Below are positions 33,872 through 46,500 of a stretch of DNA of 64,000 bases, piece by piece (the stretch's first letter is position 1; every line of letters starts with the position of its first letter). Source of the stretch: Tipula vernalis (taxonomy: Eukaryota > Arthropoda > Insecta > Diptera > Tipulidae); assembly GCA_958295665.1 (NCBI GenBank), contig OY282560.1:307873236-307937235 (forward strand), given 5' to 3'. The position numbers and the translations under genes were made by a program. The notes under the pieces are model-generated. The model searched no databases. It was given only the letters and a program-made list of their open reading frames with translations, and was not told the DNA's origin.

Positions 33872-35323
33872 ATGAGCAGAACAAATAATAATAATACCCC
33901 AGGTAGTACACCTGTTGCTCAGGTAAATCCACCCTCTTCGGAGGTCGGTCTCATGGATTCTGGGGGAGACCAGCCATTGCTATACTACAATTATTTTAAC
34001 CAATCCGAAGACATGTTGGTGAATAAACAAGCTCATTTGAGTGAAACAGAAAAGGATAATTTACATCCCTTCCAGAGGAGTAACAAAGTCGCGAATTCTC
34101 CGATAAGAGGCGGTAGTCCCTCCATTGGGGCCAGCAGCCACAACACTCGTTCTACAAACGAAGAAAAGCTTCACAATGAATTGTGTAAAGCTAATAATGC
34201 ATTAGTTGAAGCCAACAATATAAATAAGCAACTGAATGTTACAATTGCATGGATGCAGGAGCGTATGAAGACGCTTGAAAACGAAGTTAAAGCTCTTAAG
34301 CCAAAGGAGGACATCGGTTCTACTCCTAACCAGAATACCACTCCACAAGAGTATCATACGGATGAAGAAGAACTAGCTCGAGAAACTGAGTGGATTAGAG
34401 TTAAAGGTGGGAGAAAAAAAAGGATACGGAATAATACGCCCTCCCCACCTCAATTAAAGGATAATGTGCCAAATATTATCCAGAAACAACCAAAAAAAAA
34501 TACCTCTACCACCACCAATAGTAATAGATGAAGTCAAAGACTACGATGTACTCTATGAGAAAATAAAAACAATAACTGCTACTGATAAGTTTAATGTAAA
34601 GGTGATGAATGGAAACACCATCAAAATAAACTTAGAAGATGCTGAAACATACAGAAAAATGACAAAAATGTTAAATGAAGAAAAACGTGCTTGGCACACG
34701 TTTGAAGATAAACAAACCAGACCAATTAAGGTCATGGCTAAAAACTTACACTCTACGTGTAAACCAGATAAAATAATTGATGACCTGAAAGCCAAAGGAT
34801 TTAAGGCAACTGAAGCATCGATTAAGCTAAAACGGAGAGGCAAAGTACCTCTCAACATGTTTATGTTGACCTTCGATACTGATGAAGATATCGAAAAAAT
34901 TTATCAAATTAAGTACATCTTGGGGTGCAAAGTGGTGTTTCAGCCTCTAAGAAGATCTAAGCTTATACCACAATGTAAACAATGTCAAGCCTATGGACAT
35001 ACACAAAAATATTGCAACAGGGAACCTAGGTGCGTCAAATGTTTAGGTAAACATCATACCAAAGATTGTGTGAAAGCCCAAAATGTTCAACCTAAATGCG
35101 TTCACTGTGGAGAAAACCATCCGGCTAACTACAGAGGATGCAGCGTTGCTATTGAACTGCAAAACATCAAAAATAAGAACGTGATTGCTAAACTGACCCG
35201 AACTACTCAAGGACAATTTGGTAAAATGACTTATGCTCAAGTAATGATGAGCAACGGAAATCCAGGAAAAACTGCTCAAAATGACGATATAAGTCAAACA
35301 CTGATGAGCGACTACAGAAACTA
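33872..35323 (+). pseudogene. Jockey ORF1 (zinc-knuckle RNA-binding protein), one frameshift
   Basis: The ATG at 33872 opens a 219-codon frame with a charged coiled coil (EKLHNELCKANNALVEANN). At an A-run at about 34489-34500 the frame shifts. The second part, ending at 35323, has an RRM-like PRE_C2HC core (TRPIKVMAKNLHSTCKPDKI) and knuckles CKQCQAYGHTQKYC, CVKCLGKHHTKDC and CVHCGENHPANYRGC. The homopolymer shift could be a true mutation or a sequencing error. Confidence 0.85.
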
Positions 35324-35360
35324 GAGTACAGCACTAAGGGAGCCATCCCTAAACAGAAAA

Positions 35361-38030
35361 ATGGACAATGATCTTAGAATATTATGTTGGAATGCCAATT
35401 GACTGATGCAACAGCAACAAGAACTGCAAGTGGTCCTGGACACAGAAAAAATCGATGTATGTCTCATCACGGAAACACACTTCACTAGACAATCAAACAT
35501 TAAATTTAAAAATTATCAAATATATCACACTATTCACCCTGGAAACACTGCTAAAGGAGGTAGTGCTGTTATAATTAGAAATAGTATTCATCACTATGAG
35601 GAGTTAAAATATGAAACGGAAGAAATACAAGCAACTGCTGTGTTGTCAAATCCAAAAGTAGTTCTATTTGTATTGCTAGTATTTACTGCCCACCGAAGCA
35701 CTCAATGAAAGAAAAAGATTATCTCGAGTTCCTCGGTAAATTAGGAAAACGATTTGTACTTGGAGGAGACTTTAATGCAAAAACTGTCCACTGGTGATCC
35801 AGATTAACAACGACTAAGGGTAAAAAATTCCTAAAAGCTACCAGAAAATAAAGTTGTGAAGCCCTCTCAACTGGAAAACCAAACTACTGGCCAACTGATC
35901 CAAACAAAGTACCAGATCTGATTGATTTCTTTATAATAAAGAACATATCTGTAAATTATGTACAAGTAGATGAAAGCCACGATTTAAACTCTGATCATTC
36001 ACCAATACTTCTAACGTTAAGTGAAAAAATCATTCAGAAAGAAAAAAAACCTTTCCTAGTAAATAATCACACTAATTGGGTATGCTTTAGACTATCGCTA
36101 GAAGAAAAAATTAACTTAATGGTTCCATTAAAGACTGGAGAACAATAAGACAGAGAAGTTCACAAATTTGTAAACTATATACAGCAGTCAGCTTGGGAAA
36201 ATACTCCTGAAATTAAAACGAAAATCAAGGGAAACAATTACCCTATGAAAATTAGGGAACTCCTCGCAGAAAAAAGAAGAGCGAGAAGAGTATGGCAACA
36301 AACAAGGGCCCCCCAAGATAAAACTCATTTGAACAATCTCACTCAACAATTAAGAAGAGAGATCAAAGAATTGAAAGATGAATCAATCAGCAACTATTTA
36401 AGAAAATTAACTAATGATAACAGTACTGATTATTCTCTTTGGAAAGCAACCAAAAGAATCAAAAGACCAATAATGCAGATTCCCCCAATAAAAATAGCAG
36501 GTGAGAAATGGGCTAGAAATAATGAAGACAAAGCTCGAGAATTTGCCGAACACCTCGAAAAAATATTCCAGCCACATGAAAACCAAACGTTGGAAGCCGA
36601 GATAATAACTGAACAAGCTGTTCAAGAAAGTAAAGAAATTCTTCCCACAACAGCAAAAGAAGTCATGCGTGAGATAAAAGCTAATATGAATATGAAAAAA
36701 GCTCCTGGGTACGATCTTATTACTGCAGAAATTTTAAAAGAACTGCCAAGGAAAGCTCTGGTGAAACTCACCAATCTTATAAATGCAGCATTTAGAACCA
36801 AATGTGTATCAAGCTTATGGAAAATTGCAGAAGTAATTATGATCCCAAAACCTGGGAAACCACCGCACATAACATCGTCTTATAGGCCAATTTCGCTATT
36901 GCCAGTCATGTCCAAACTCTTTGAGAAGCTTCTGGTAAAAAGATTAAATCCGATAATCGAGAGTAAAAACTTGATCCCAAATCATCAGTTCGGTTTTCGC
37001 AACCAACACTCAACAATTGATCAAGTACACAGAATAACCAGTATAATTGAGAAAGCATTAGAGGAGAAAAAAGTCTGTTCAACAGTATTTCTAGACGTTG
37101 CACAAGCGTTTGATAGAGTGTGGCATGAAGGACTTAACCACAAGTTAAGGAATATTCTACCAATGCAATTTGCTAAGATACTGGAATCATATACTTGAAA
37201 GATAGGTTCTTCAGGATTAAGTTAGATGATACTTCTTCTGAATTGAAAGAAATCAATGCAGGAGTTCCACAGGGCAGTGTATTAGGGCCGGTTTTATACC
37301 TACTATACACTTATGATCTTCCTATATTAGAAAACGACACAGTTGCAACTTTTGCAGATGATACGGCGATCTTAGCTGTTGGTAAAAGCAACGAAGAATC
37401 AACACAGAAGTTACAATCAGCTATATAACTCAAATATATAAATGGACAAAAAGATGGAGAATAAAACTAAATGAAGCTAAATCAGTTCACATCAACTTTA
37501 CAAACAGACGAATCGAACATATTCCGATTACCATAAATCGGGAAATAATACCGCATGCGAACACAGCTAAGTATCTCGGCATGACCCTGGATGCTAAACT
37601 ACGATGGAAAGCACACGTCAAGAAGAAAAGTGAAGAATTAAGACTTAAATACAGAAAAATGTATTGGCTGATGGGAAGGAACTCTTCTTTATCAACATAC
37701 AACAAGCTTCTACTTTATAAGCAAATATTGAAACCGATTTGGACTTATGGTATTCAGCTTTGGGGTTGTACCAAACAGAGCAACGTAAATATCATCCAAA
37801 GATTTCAGAATATGGTATTAAGGAACATCGTTGATGCACCTTGGTATGTCAGGAACAATGACCTTCATAGGGACCTTAAAATGAAAATCATCTTAAATGA
37901 AATCCAGGAAAAAGCACGGAGACACGAAGAAAGGCTCCGCCAACATGTGAACATTGAGGCAACTCAGCTCCTAAGCATCACGAATTTAGTTCGCAGACTT
38001 AAAAGAACCAAACCTTTTGAGCTGGTGTGA
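35361..38030 (+). pseudogene. Jockey ORF2 (endonuclease-reverse transcriptase), degenerate
   Basis: Starts MDNDLRILCWNAN, then a TGA. Endonuclease motifs: LITETHFTRQ, GGSAVIIRN, FVLGGDFNAKT and DLNSDHSPILL. Reverse transcriptase: KAPGYDLITAEIL, SSYRPISLLPVMSKLFEKL, FLDVAQAFDRVWHEGL, GVPQGSVLGPV, TFADDTAIL, then KYLGMTLDAKLRWKAH and a C-terminal PWYVRNNDLHRDL. Frames: 35406-35708, 36245-37198, 37195-37428, 37581-38030, with stops between. It is inactive. Confidence 0.9.
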
Positions 38031-38180
38031 TTGTCAGTTTAAGCAGCATTATGCTGATCTAAAATCCACTACAAAGATGTGGTTTACTTCAATTTACTAA
38101 ACACTATGGAACGCCAATGGGAAGAAGCCATAGATTAATTTAAGTTAGTAAATTAAGTCAGAAACAAATTGCTCATTAGT

Positions 38181-38642
38181 CCTGTGGCCCTATTCTGGCT
38201 ATTCCCTGGGAATTGGGAATTGAACTATTTTGACAGTATTCTAGCAGTTTGGAATTATTTTTTCCAAAAGTGTATTCTGGCGATTGGGAATTTTTATTGT
38301 AGGGAAAAAATAATTCCATTTTATGTAAGTTTTGACGTTTATTTTTCCCGATTTTTTTTTTTGGGAATTAGAAGAAACTGTTTGTTTTGTGTATTTTCAA
38401 TATTTTATTTACAATGTAGTATCGGTAAAGTTTTTATTTTATATGTAGAAAATAAAATTTTTAAATAATGGCGGCTGCAAAATTTGAAATAGTGGTTTTT
38501 CCCATTGGATGATTCCCAATTACTCCAGAATACACTTTTGGGAATTGGGGAATAAAAAATTGGGAATTATTGAAGTTTGGAAATGTAGCAATATTTTTCC
38601 CAATTCCCAATTCCCAGGGAATAGCCAGAATAGGGCCACAGG
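38181..38642. mobile_element. MITE C with long TIRs CCTGTGGCCCTATTCTGG
   Basis: The left end CCTGTGGCCCTATTCTGGCT is matched, inverted, at 38623-38642, and the arms extend for about 40 bp (CTATTCCCTGGGAATTGGGAATT). The interior repeats GGGAATT words in both orientations. It is inserted in the 3' UTR of the Jockey element, so it is younger. The GGCCCTATTCT end resembles MITEs A and B. Confidence 0.85.
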
Positions 38643-38784
38643 AAACTAGATTGTAATTACATAAAATAAATAAATAAAATTTATTTTAAATTAAAAAAAA
38701 AAAAAAAAAAAATGATTTGTAAATCAGTCGTAATATTAAATAAAGGAAAAAAAAAATGTATCTGTAGCCATCAATTTTGAATGT

Positions 38785-39902
38785 CATCAGTTTCCTGTTC
38801 GGCTCTCTTACGCCTATTACTATTAATAAATCAATGGGTCAAACTTTCAGAAAAGCCGGCTTATTTCTTCCTCATCCATGTTTTACTCATGGACAACTGT
38901 AAACAGCATTTTCCAGAGTGACTGATTCTGATGAACTCCGAGGTTCAGTTTCGGAAACACCAAGACAAGGAAAAACATCGACAGGGGTAGCTTTGACGGA
39001 TAATGTCGTGTATAGTGAAGTATTCCAGTAGAATTTGTGTTGAAAATGAAATTGTTTTTATTCCATATAAATAATAAAAATTACCGACCAAACGGCACAG
39101 TGGGAGAACCCGGTACATGCGAATCGCGATAGGGAAGAGATGCTTGAAAAGTGCAGAATTCATGGGCCGATACACCATTAATGTTAGTACGTCATCCATT
39201 CTCGAATTTTGTTAATTTTTTTTTTTTTAGGCATTTTCTCATGAGAAGGAACAAAAATATCAAAATGCACCAAAACATTTAAACGTTCGAAATTTTTTGT
39301 ACCACATTTTTGTACATACTCGCACTATCTTATTTACATTTTACCATAGCAAGACAGCTCAAATAATCAATAAAAAAGTTGATTTTTTTTTTTGTGATAA
39401 ATAACGCAATTATAACTAGCCAAAAGTGATAAAAATATCGCGATATAGTACGAGTATGTTGCGATTATTTTTATTTACTGGTAAAAATGATAAATTTCCA
39501 ATAATTTTGAATAATTTAAAGCACAACAAATTCATCAACCATAACAATCACAACGATTTTTTTATTTATTAATTAGAACGACTGATAAGTTCAGGGTCTA
39601 TACATTTATTGGATTTTATGTAACACTTTGAATTTGAGTTTTAAGCTGTGGATATCTTTTTGATCAAATTGAGAACGTGACGTTATTCACATTATTTAAA
39701 TTTAAAAATTACAATAAATTATTACCACTACTTACCACTAAGTGATAATTTTCTTTATTATTATTTAACACAAGATTATTAATTTAAGCTTTACAAAGTA
39801 TTGCACTACTCAACTGTTTCAACACCAAAGATAAACCCCTTGTACAATCTAAATACGTATAGATAAGCAAATTTATTACTAAATGTATACGTTTTTGAAA
39901 TT
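38785..39902 (+). repeat. Helitron 3' segment, copy 2
   Basis: Same as 31527-32736. It begins AGTTTCCTGTTCGGC and encodes a fragment TINKSMGQTFRKAGLFLPHP of helicase motif VI before a stop, then non-coding sequence. The upstream helicase part is missing. Past 39902 a CTAC...GTAG mini-hairpin followed by TACTAG (39924-39942) resembles a Helitron 3' end, but copy 1 lacks it, so this is only suggestive. Confidence 0.75.
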
Positions 39903-39969
39903 GGTATCTTGTGTTTCGAATTCTACATAATCGTAGTACTAGATCCAAAGTTTAACATTTGATAAATTG

Positions 39970-40551
39970 TTGGGTTGGGGGAAAAGTATTGAGAGATTCT
40001 CGTCACTAGATGGTGTTTGGTTTCATATATTGGGCAATATTAATCAGATTGCGTCGTAGTGGCGAGCGTTTCAAAGGTGACATTTCAGTCTACAATTTGC
40101 GTGCCGATAGTTTTGAATTTAGTTCTATTAGTGTGAAAATGAGTAAAATTTTGCTATACTTTGCAATTTTACTATTTGCGTAAGGCTAGATACTCAATTT
40201 GGCGATCAATTTCAGCAAAGGAAATATTAGGAAACTTGTGAGTTTTCTCTCAGGTCACTGTAACCTGAGATATCATTTGAACAAAATGAACCTGTCCACA
40301 GAGACGGAGTGCCGACTCTGTTTGGAAGAGACAGAAACCGCAGAACACATACTATGTGAGTGTGTTGCTCTGTGCACACGGAGGTGGATTCATTTTGAAG
40401 AGAGGTATCTGACCCCGGAGAAATGTAAATTGGCCTCTATAAATAGCATTCTCGCCTTTATTAGAGAGGTGGAGAAGCTCCTGGAGTAACAGTACCCAAC
40501 AGCACAAAAGATCTTTTAGGTCGTAGTGCTAGCCGCTTTTGGGCAGGGACG

Positions 40552-40586
<35 letters not shown>

Positions 40587-41093
40587 TAGATACTCAAAGT
40601 AGCTCAATGTTTGGTTGCCGCATGCTGTGTGTTTGGCGGGATTGGAAGGGAATCGTACATTATGAGGTACTAGAAACTGGTCAAACGATTGATTCTTATC
40701 TCTACATTCAGCAATTAACCAAATTGTAGCAAGCAATTTAAAAAAAATCGGCCAGAATTGATCAATAGAAAGAGTGTTGTCTTCCATCATAAAAACGCCA
40801 TACCATAAAATTGAGAGAGTTTGGCTGGGAAGTTTTGATGCATCCACCGTATAGCCCGCAATGCACTGACTTGCACCCTCCGACTACCATTTGTTTCGAA
40901 CTCTGCAAATCTACCTTGATGGTCTAAATTTTTCGCCGATAAAGCACAGAAGTTTTACACCGATGGAATTATGAATCTGCGGAAGGTCATAGGTAATGGC
41001 GCCGAAACAGCGACCAAATATTGTAAATTCTGAACAATGGAACTTCTCAGCTATAACGGAGATTACATTGTAGAGATTTCGCGCTGAGTAAGA
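39970..41093 (+). mobile_element. Mariner transposon, degenerate and interrupted
   Basis: The left end TTGGGTTGGGGGAAAAGTAT (39970) matches mariner TIRs. The transposase C-terminal half is readable in two frames: VWRDWKGIVHYEVLETGQTI, SYLYIQQLTKL, REFGWEVLMHPPYSPQC, LRKVIGNGAETATKYC. Mariner normally has a catalytic D in the HHDNA motif; here the region reads VFHHKNAIP, so that Asp is Lys. The first two thirds of the transposase are missing. A retrotransposon fragment splits it at 40198-40581. The right TIR was not found. Confidence 0.85.
40198..40581 (+). mobile_element. 5'-truncated non-LTR fragment with poly(A) and 16-bp TSD
   Basis: Bounded by perfect direct repeats AAGGCTAGATACTCAA (40182-40197 and 40582-40597). 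Its ORF (to 40489) is the C-terminal end of a LINE ORF2: FLSGHCNLRYHLNKMNL, CRLCLEETETAEHILCEC, a Cys/His tail typical of RNase H-bearing clades (I, LOA, R1). It ends in a long A run (40551-40581), proof of target-primed reverse transcription. The insertion is younger than the mariner. Confidence 0.95.
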
Positions 41094-41289
41094 TTCCATG
41101 CGAAATGCGAAACCTTATATTATTGAAGTAATCCAATATAGGCAACAATGAGTGAGTACTACCTATTTATAATTTGGATAAATTCTTAGAGTGAATTTAT
41201 ATAAATTATCGTGAGCTGGAAGAGGAAGTTCGTTTGCTAAAAATAAATATTTTAGGGTCTGTTAAAAGGGAAACCATTAGCTCTAATCC

Positions 41290-42860
41290 GGCATCTTCCA
41301 GTGACAGATTCTAATTAAAATGAAGTGCCACAAAAGCTCATAAAACGATATGACAGAAAACGCTATGCCGTTAATGCACTCAGTAAGACATTTATGGAGC
41401 AACCAAATATTATACAACCCAATGCTGCATATATTAGAAAATTGACAGATTCTATCGACAAAGCAGTTAAAGGACTAAAGTCGTTAGGTGCGGATGCCGA
41501 AAAAGAGATCCTAGGTTAATTTATATTATACTAAATATATTAGATAAGGAAACCAAACCTTTTTGGGCGCAGGAAACAACGGAGCACGATTTTCCCACTG
41601 ATGACTTACTAACATTCCTAAGGAAACGCATAGGCTGAGTCATTAACGAGCTACACAAAGAAAATTATTCCAAGTCGAGCGACACCAGAATTGCAAGCAT
41701 ACACAGTGCCTACATCAACCGGAGTTACAACCAAATGTACAATATGCAAACAAGAGGGACACCGAATATATGAATGCGACACTTATCAAGGAATGAACTC
41801 GACACGAAGGTGAACAGCAATTCGAGCAAACAATGATGGTTCAATTGTTTAAATGGCGGTCACCGGGTACAAGAGGGCAGATCTAGAGCGGAATGCTATC
41901 ATGGTCAAAGAAAACATCATACAACGCTAAATGATTTATCAGACGCATCAAAGGCAATCAAACAAGATGGAGAATGCTTGCGGAGAATGCAAGTGAGACC
42001 GTAGATGTAGCAGACAAGAATTCAAAACATATGCCACGTATCCCGAAACACCATGCACCTTACCGACTGCGTTGGTGAGAATTAAAGACTTCAATGGCCA
42101 CTTCCAAACATAAAGTACGTTGCTGGATTCTGCATGAAGCATGTATTGCGCAAAAACGTTATGATTCTGGTAAAAGGGCTTGGTGAAACGGGAATAGTGA
42201 CAACGAAAGGTTCCACCGAGAAGAACTTTAGGTCAATTTATGGTAAAGAAACACTAGCGGCACCGCGGTCCAAACCATACAAAATATCAGAACGTGATGC
42301 TGAAATACTGAAGGAGCTGCAGCTGGCTGACCCAATGTTTAACAAGAACGGACAAATCGACCTGCTTTTGGGAGTAGATATCTTCTTCAAACCATCAGCA
42401 TCGAAGAAATTATGCAATGACAAAGCATGAAACTGTGTTTAGTTGGATTGTGCGAGCAAACACCTAGCATGCTGGGAACAACTTATAATGCTGCTCTAAA
42501 TAGATTAAAGGCTACGGAAAGAAAATTCGGGCATGACGAACAATTCGGAGTAATGTACAAGGCATTCATGGTGGAATATGAGAAGCTCGGAAATGAAAGG
42601 GTGCAAGCATATTTAGTGGCGAAATAATAAACATGAAGAAACGGCAGTTTACAGATTAAAACTATCCACATATGGCACGGTATCAGCAGCGTACTTAGCA
42701 ACACGTAGTTTAAAGGAGATTGGCAGCCAAATACAATTAAGTCAACCGGAAACATCACAGATTATACTGAAAGATATGTATATAGATGATATGATGGCCG
42801 GAGCTAATAGACAGCAATCATGGTTTCAGAATGCGCAAATTCCTCACAAACAATGACGAG
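41290..42860 (+). mobile_element. BEL/Pao element fragment (gag and partial pol)
   Basis: Plus-strand gag pieces: RYDRKRYAVNALSKTFMEQP (41350-41410), AAYIRKLTDSIDKAVKGLKS, ILNILDKETKPFWAQE, zinc knuckle CTICKQEGHRIYEC (about 41732-41773), and NCLNGGHRV. Pol pieces: LKELQLADPMFNKNGQID (42310), LLLGVDIFF, then RLKLSTYGTVSAAYLATRSL with MYIDDMMAGA (42650-42800), the RT active site YIDD. The gag resembles the BEL element at 48051-50846. The RT fingers are deleted and stops are frequent. Confidence 0.85.
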
Positions 42861-43009
42861 CTACGATCATTTATTAGCAACCACACCGCCGACGAAAGAA
42901 CAATGAAAACGCAATTCACTGTAATATAATTTCTACACCCAACAAAATTTGAAGTTTCATTCATTCGATAAGAGACGTCTCTATGGAATCTAACATAGTT
43001 TTTGGTTCA

Positions 43010-43125
43010 ACTCCACTTTTCCATATTTCAGAACTTTATCCAAAAATCATTCATTTGAATTTCCCATTTCGGTCGTGACGCATGTCAAATTTCACTAAAA
43101 TCGGTTAACACTTTTATCATCGATT
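43010..43125 (+). repeat. Dispersed repeat unit (TTTATCCAAAAATC family)
   Basis: CAGAACTTTATCCAAAAATCATTC, then ATTTCCCATTTCGGTCGTGACGC, ATGTCAAATTTCACTAAAATCGG. Compare 2281-2505, 51225-51465 and 56625-56860. Confidence 0.55.
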
Positions 43126-43171
43126 GAACTAGCCACGCCCTACTAGGAAAAGTATTTTTTGGTAGTGATTA

Positions 43172-43760
43172 TTATTTTATCAACAAAAGATAACATCGAA
43201 TACGTGTTACCCGATGAATAGTTTTTTCTATATTTTTTAACATTGACATTATCCCAACAAAACAACGATTTGTAATTCCGTACACAACAAACCATTTCGA
43301 GCTGCTTATGTAGCGTAAGACGTCCCGCACTTTACTGTTTTCGAGATCCGAGAGGCAGTCCATCCTGAACTTACCCATGTGTTTGTGCCTTCTGAGAGCC
43401 GATGCTGGACACGAGCAAAGGAAGTGGACCAACGTCTCTTTCTTCTCTTCTAGCAAGTTCATCTGCCCTGCAGTTCCCCATGACGCCCGAGTGACCTGGG
43501 ACCCAGATTACCTAGATATTGAAATGCTCACCCATATCATTTAGAGATGAGTGACAACTCAACGCCACCCGTGACGCCAAAGACACCCATTCTAACAACC
43601 AGATCGCCGCTTGACTGTCCACATAGATTGTGATATCGTCTGAGGATAACACATTATGATTCAACCACGTCATGACCTCCTCAATCGCTACGTCTTCAGC
43701 TTGGTACACGCTGCAGTATTCGCCACCTCATCCTTCAACGATCTAACAATTGTAGAGTGT
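43172..43760 (-). pseudogene. LINE ORF2 C-terminal fragment (RNase H domain)
   Basis: Minus strand: a partial RNase H with YQAEDVAIEEVMTWLN, ITIYVDSQAAIWLL, then (after a TAG) VIWVPGHSGVMGNCRADELA, followed by the C-terminal tail in another frame (LVHFLCSCPASALRRHKHMG). This domain order is found in I, LOA and R1-type LINEs. It is truncated on both sides. Confidence 0.8.
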
Positions 43761-46337
43761 CCTATACTAAGACACCTCCACTGAGAGACGGCTGCAAATC
43801 GTACAGCCGTATTTAAAGTTAAAATTACTAAGAGTATACGTAACTAATTAAATTCAACATCATGGTCATCCATTAATATCTCTGAAAATCTACATCAAAT
43901 TTATTGGCTATTCGTTATTTGAGGGATAGTGATCATCAATATTTCAAAATTATATTTAAAACTTATAAAACAGTAGACGACCTATGTAAATAAAAATCCA
44001 ATTAGCATCATTCACCTATTATAGAGATCTCCGCCACACCATTTACCATCACCACTTAAAAATACAAGTCACTAAAATAATAAATCAATGAAAGGAAATT
44101 GAAAAATTATATTCTTAAAAATTTTATCACAGTACCATATAAGTAATATTGACGTTTGTATGTGAAAACTGCAACCTAAACTTCAATAAATCAATTAAGT
44201 TCAATACATTTAGCATCTCGATTTTCATTTAAATAATTCCACTTTGTTCACATTAATTGAATCAAAATTTGGCATACATAAATAAATACGTCATTATGTG
44301 TTGCAAACCAAATCTTACTACAACTCAAAATTAATATTTCCAAATTTGTATTTGTTTAGTAGCTAAAAAAATAAAATAAGTAATTAGCAATTAAAATAAA
44401 CTATTATAGTTATACTTAACCTAAATTCTAGAATCCATCGGCCAGCTTGGAATGCCAAAATCAAACAAACGAATAAATCGTGTAAATTAAATGTAAGCTG
44501 AAATATTTAAGCTATTTAGAATATATATATGCAGTATAATAGTTTTGTTTGGCACTCTTACCTGGTTGATATCTAATTATCGTCAGGCTCAAATCAATTA
44601 TTTATTAATTTTAAATTATAAATCATTTTCATCCACTGATTATATGTAAACATTTTTGTAAATGTCAATTTGATTTATTGTATTTCAGTACCGTTGTTGT
44701 ATTCCATTCATAATAGATACAAAATCAAATACATATACATATAATTAGTTAATAATTGATACATTCTACTTTAATTTTTAGTACTTTAAAGTAGAATGTA
44801 TCAACTTAAGTTAAGATTACATGATAAAATAATCATGATCGAAAAACCCATTAAGCCAACGAACAAAATATTTTAATGCGGCAAGGCAGTTTTAATGGTT
44901 TTTTCGAAATTGATGATTATCAAGAAAAAATGTAATTTTCAGCTGAATTCAATCTTGTAGTAAATTTCATAGTGTCAACATAGAAAATTAAGTTATTAGA
45001 AAAAGAAAATTATAAATTGAATAAAAATTGTAAATTGGAATATAAGGTCCGTGAAACGTGTTTTTCCTTATTCGCAATCACCTCCACAAATTCGCAAGAG
45101 CTTACGAAAGCAAAATTCAACTTGGGATTCAAGTGCAAGCTGTTTAATTTGAATCAATCAAATTTAAAACACATTTTTCGATTCCTCACGGCTGCACCCC
45201 AACAGTATTTTATTTATATATGTAGTTTAGTTAGTTTATAATCTTTGAATATTAATTAAATTAATTTAATATAATTAATACAATTTAATGCAGTTTATAA
45301 TACCCCGTAAAAATATTAATCATACCTATGTAAGTAAACAATTAGCAATTTCTGATTCGACTCCAACTTACTCGATTATACGAAGTATAAAAATCCTATT
45401 TGAGTCGAATACATTAAAATTTTCGTTTGTGTTTGTGTAGTTCATGTTTCATCAAGAACACTATAGTTGTCTCATGAATACAAAGATAGAAAACAACACC
45501 AAAATAAAAACAACAGTATAGTATATACTAAACCACCGACACACATAGAGAAGGTAAATATTTTCATACAATCTTCCATGTGCGTAGCAGGAGACGTATA
45601 ATATTTTCATTATATTAGATACAGGAAAATATTTGCGACGATTATACCAGAACTAACAAAAATTTCTCTCTGTTTTTGTTGTTGTTTAAATATTATCTGA
45701 CAAAAACCAATAATATAGAGTACTTTTTTTGATAGGATCTGTGTAAAGAGCGAACAAAACGGCATGTATAAACATTTTTGTTGGTTTTGCTATGTAACAA
45801 GCTTCAAGAATATATTTGTGTCCGTTGTATATAAAATAAAACACCAGAACACATTCAAGTATGCGTAAAAATAAAATAAGATTTGAAATTAGGTTAAAAT
45901 CAATTTTTATACGATCCAATTATTAGATTTTAATAATTAAATTTCATGTACAACCACACAAAAGTTAAAATCATGCACTTAATCAAGAAATCAAGAATTT
46001 TGATTTCTTTATCTATAAATATAAAACATTGCCTGATAAATGAATCCCGGTGGATTGCATTTTCCAAAATTACACTATAATTATTATTTCACTAAAATTG
46101 AATTTAATTAGAATTAAAATTAAAATGTATATACATACATATGTATATAAAGTATATACATAAGATTTCACTCTAACAACATTTAAATAAGAAATAATAA
46201 TTAAATTAAATTAAATTTTTGAAGGGGAAAGACAAAACACGTCTGTCCTCTTTGAATGTTCGCACTCACCCCGTCATGTATATAGTATACCCCGCTATCT
46301 ATATATACTTGCATATAATCAGACACAACGCCGTCGT
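43761..46337. other. Long AT-rich non-coding stretch
   Basis: No reading frame with recognisable content. A 17-bp perfect stem (GATACATTCTACTTTAA, 44758-44774, and its inverse at 44786-44802) with an 11-nt loop is the only clear structure. A short ORF at 45017-45241 has no resemblance to a known family. Confidence 0.5.
44758..44802. repeat. Perfect 17-bp hairpin
   Basis: GATACATTCTACTTTAA, 11-nt spacer, and its exact reverse complement. It may be the collapsed remains of a MITE or a foldback. No transcription evidence. Confidence 0.6.
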
Positions 46338-46500
46338 CAACAAGACTGATGGCCGACACAACTATATTACCAACAGGACAGATGGCGGACACAACTACAT
46401 CGCAGACAAGACAGATGGTCGACACAACCACATCGAAGACAAAATAAACAGCAGACACAGCCACATGGCCGACAGGACAGATGGCCGACAGGGCAGATTG
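46338..46500 (-). repeat. 33-bp minisatellite array 2 (inverted)
   Basis: Five or six diverged units of the repeat at 945-1475, in reverse orientation. On the plus strand they read GATGGCCGACA, CAGATGGCGGACACAACTAC and so on, giving ADKTDGRHNH-type repeats. It lacks the downstream duplicated segment found beside arrays 1 and 3. Confidence 0.8.

Larger units (their letters stand above)
33850..38711 (+). mobile_element. Jockey-clade non-LTR retrotransposon with poly(A) tail and nested MITE
   Basis: ORF1 (33872-35323), ORF2 (from the ATG at 35361 to a stop at 38028-38030), 3' UTR, a MITE inserted at 38181-38642, and a 3' end AATAAATAAATAAAATTT followed by poly(A) at about 38693-38711. The family is that of the minus-strand copy at 6186-9148. 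ORF2 is broken in several places. I found no clear target duplication. Confidence 0.9.

Noticed and set aside
39924..39942. Helitron 3' terminus (hairpin plus CTAG)
   Set aside because: The stem is only 4 bp and the same structure is absent at the end of copy 1 near 32736.
40526..40847. ORFs across the A-run at 40551-40581 (poly-Lys and poly-Phe proteins)
   Set aside because: They are translations of the LINE poly(A) tail.
43172..43462. 96-codon minus-strand ORF as an independent gene
   Set aside because: It is the frameshifted C-terminal tail of the LINE RNase H fragment directly upstream.
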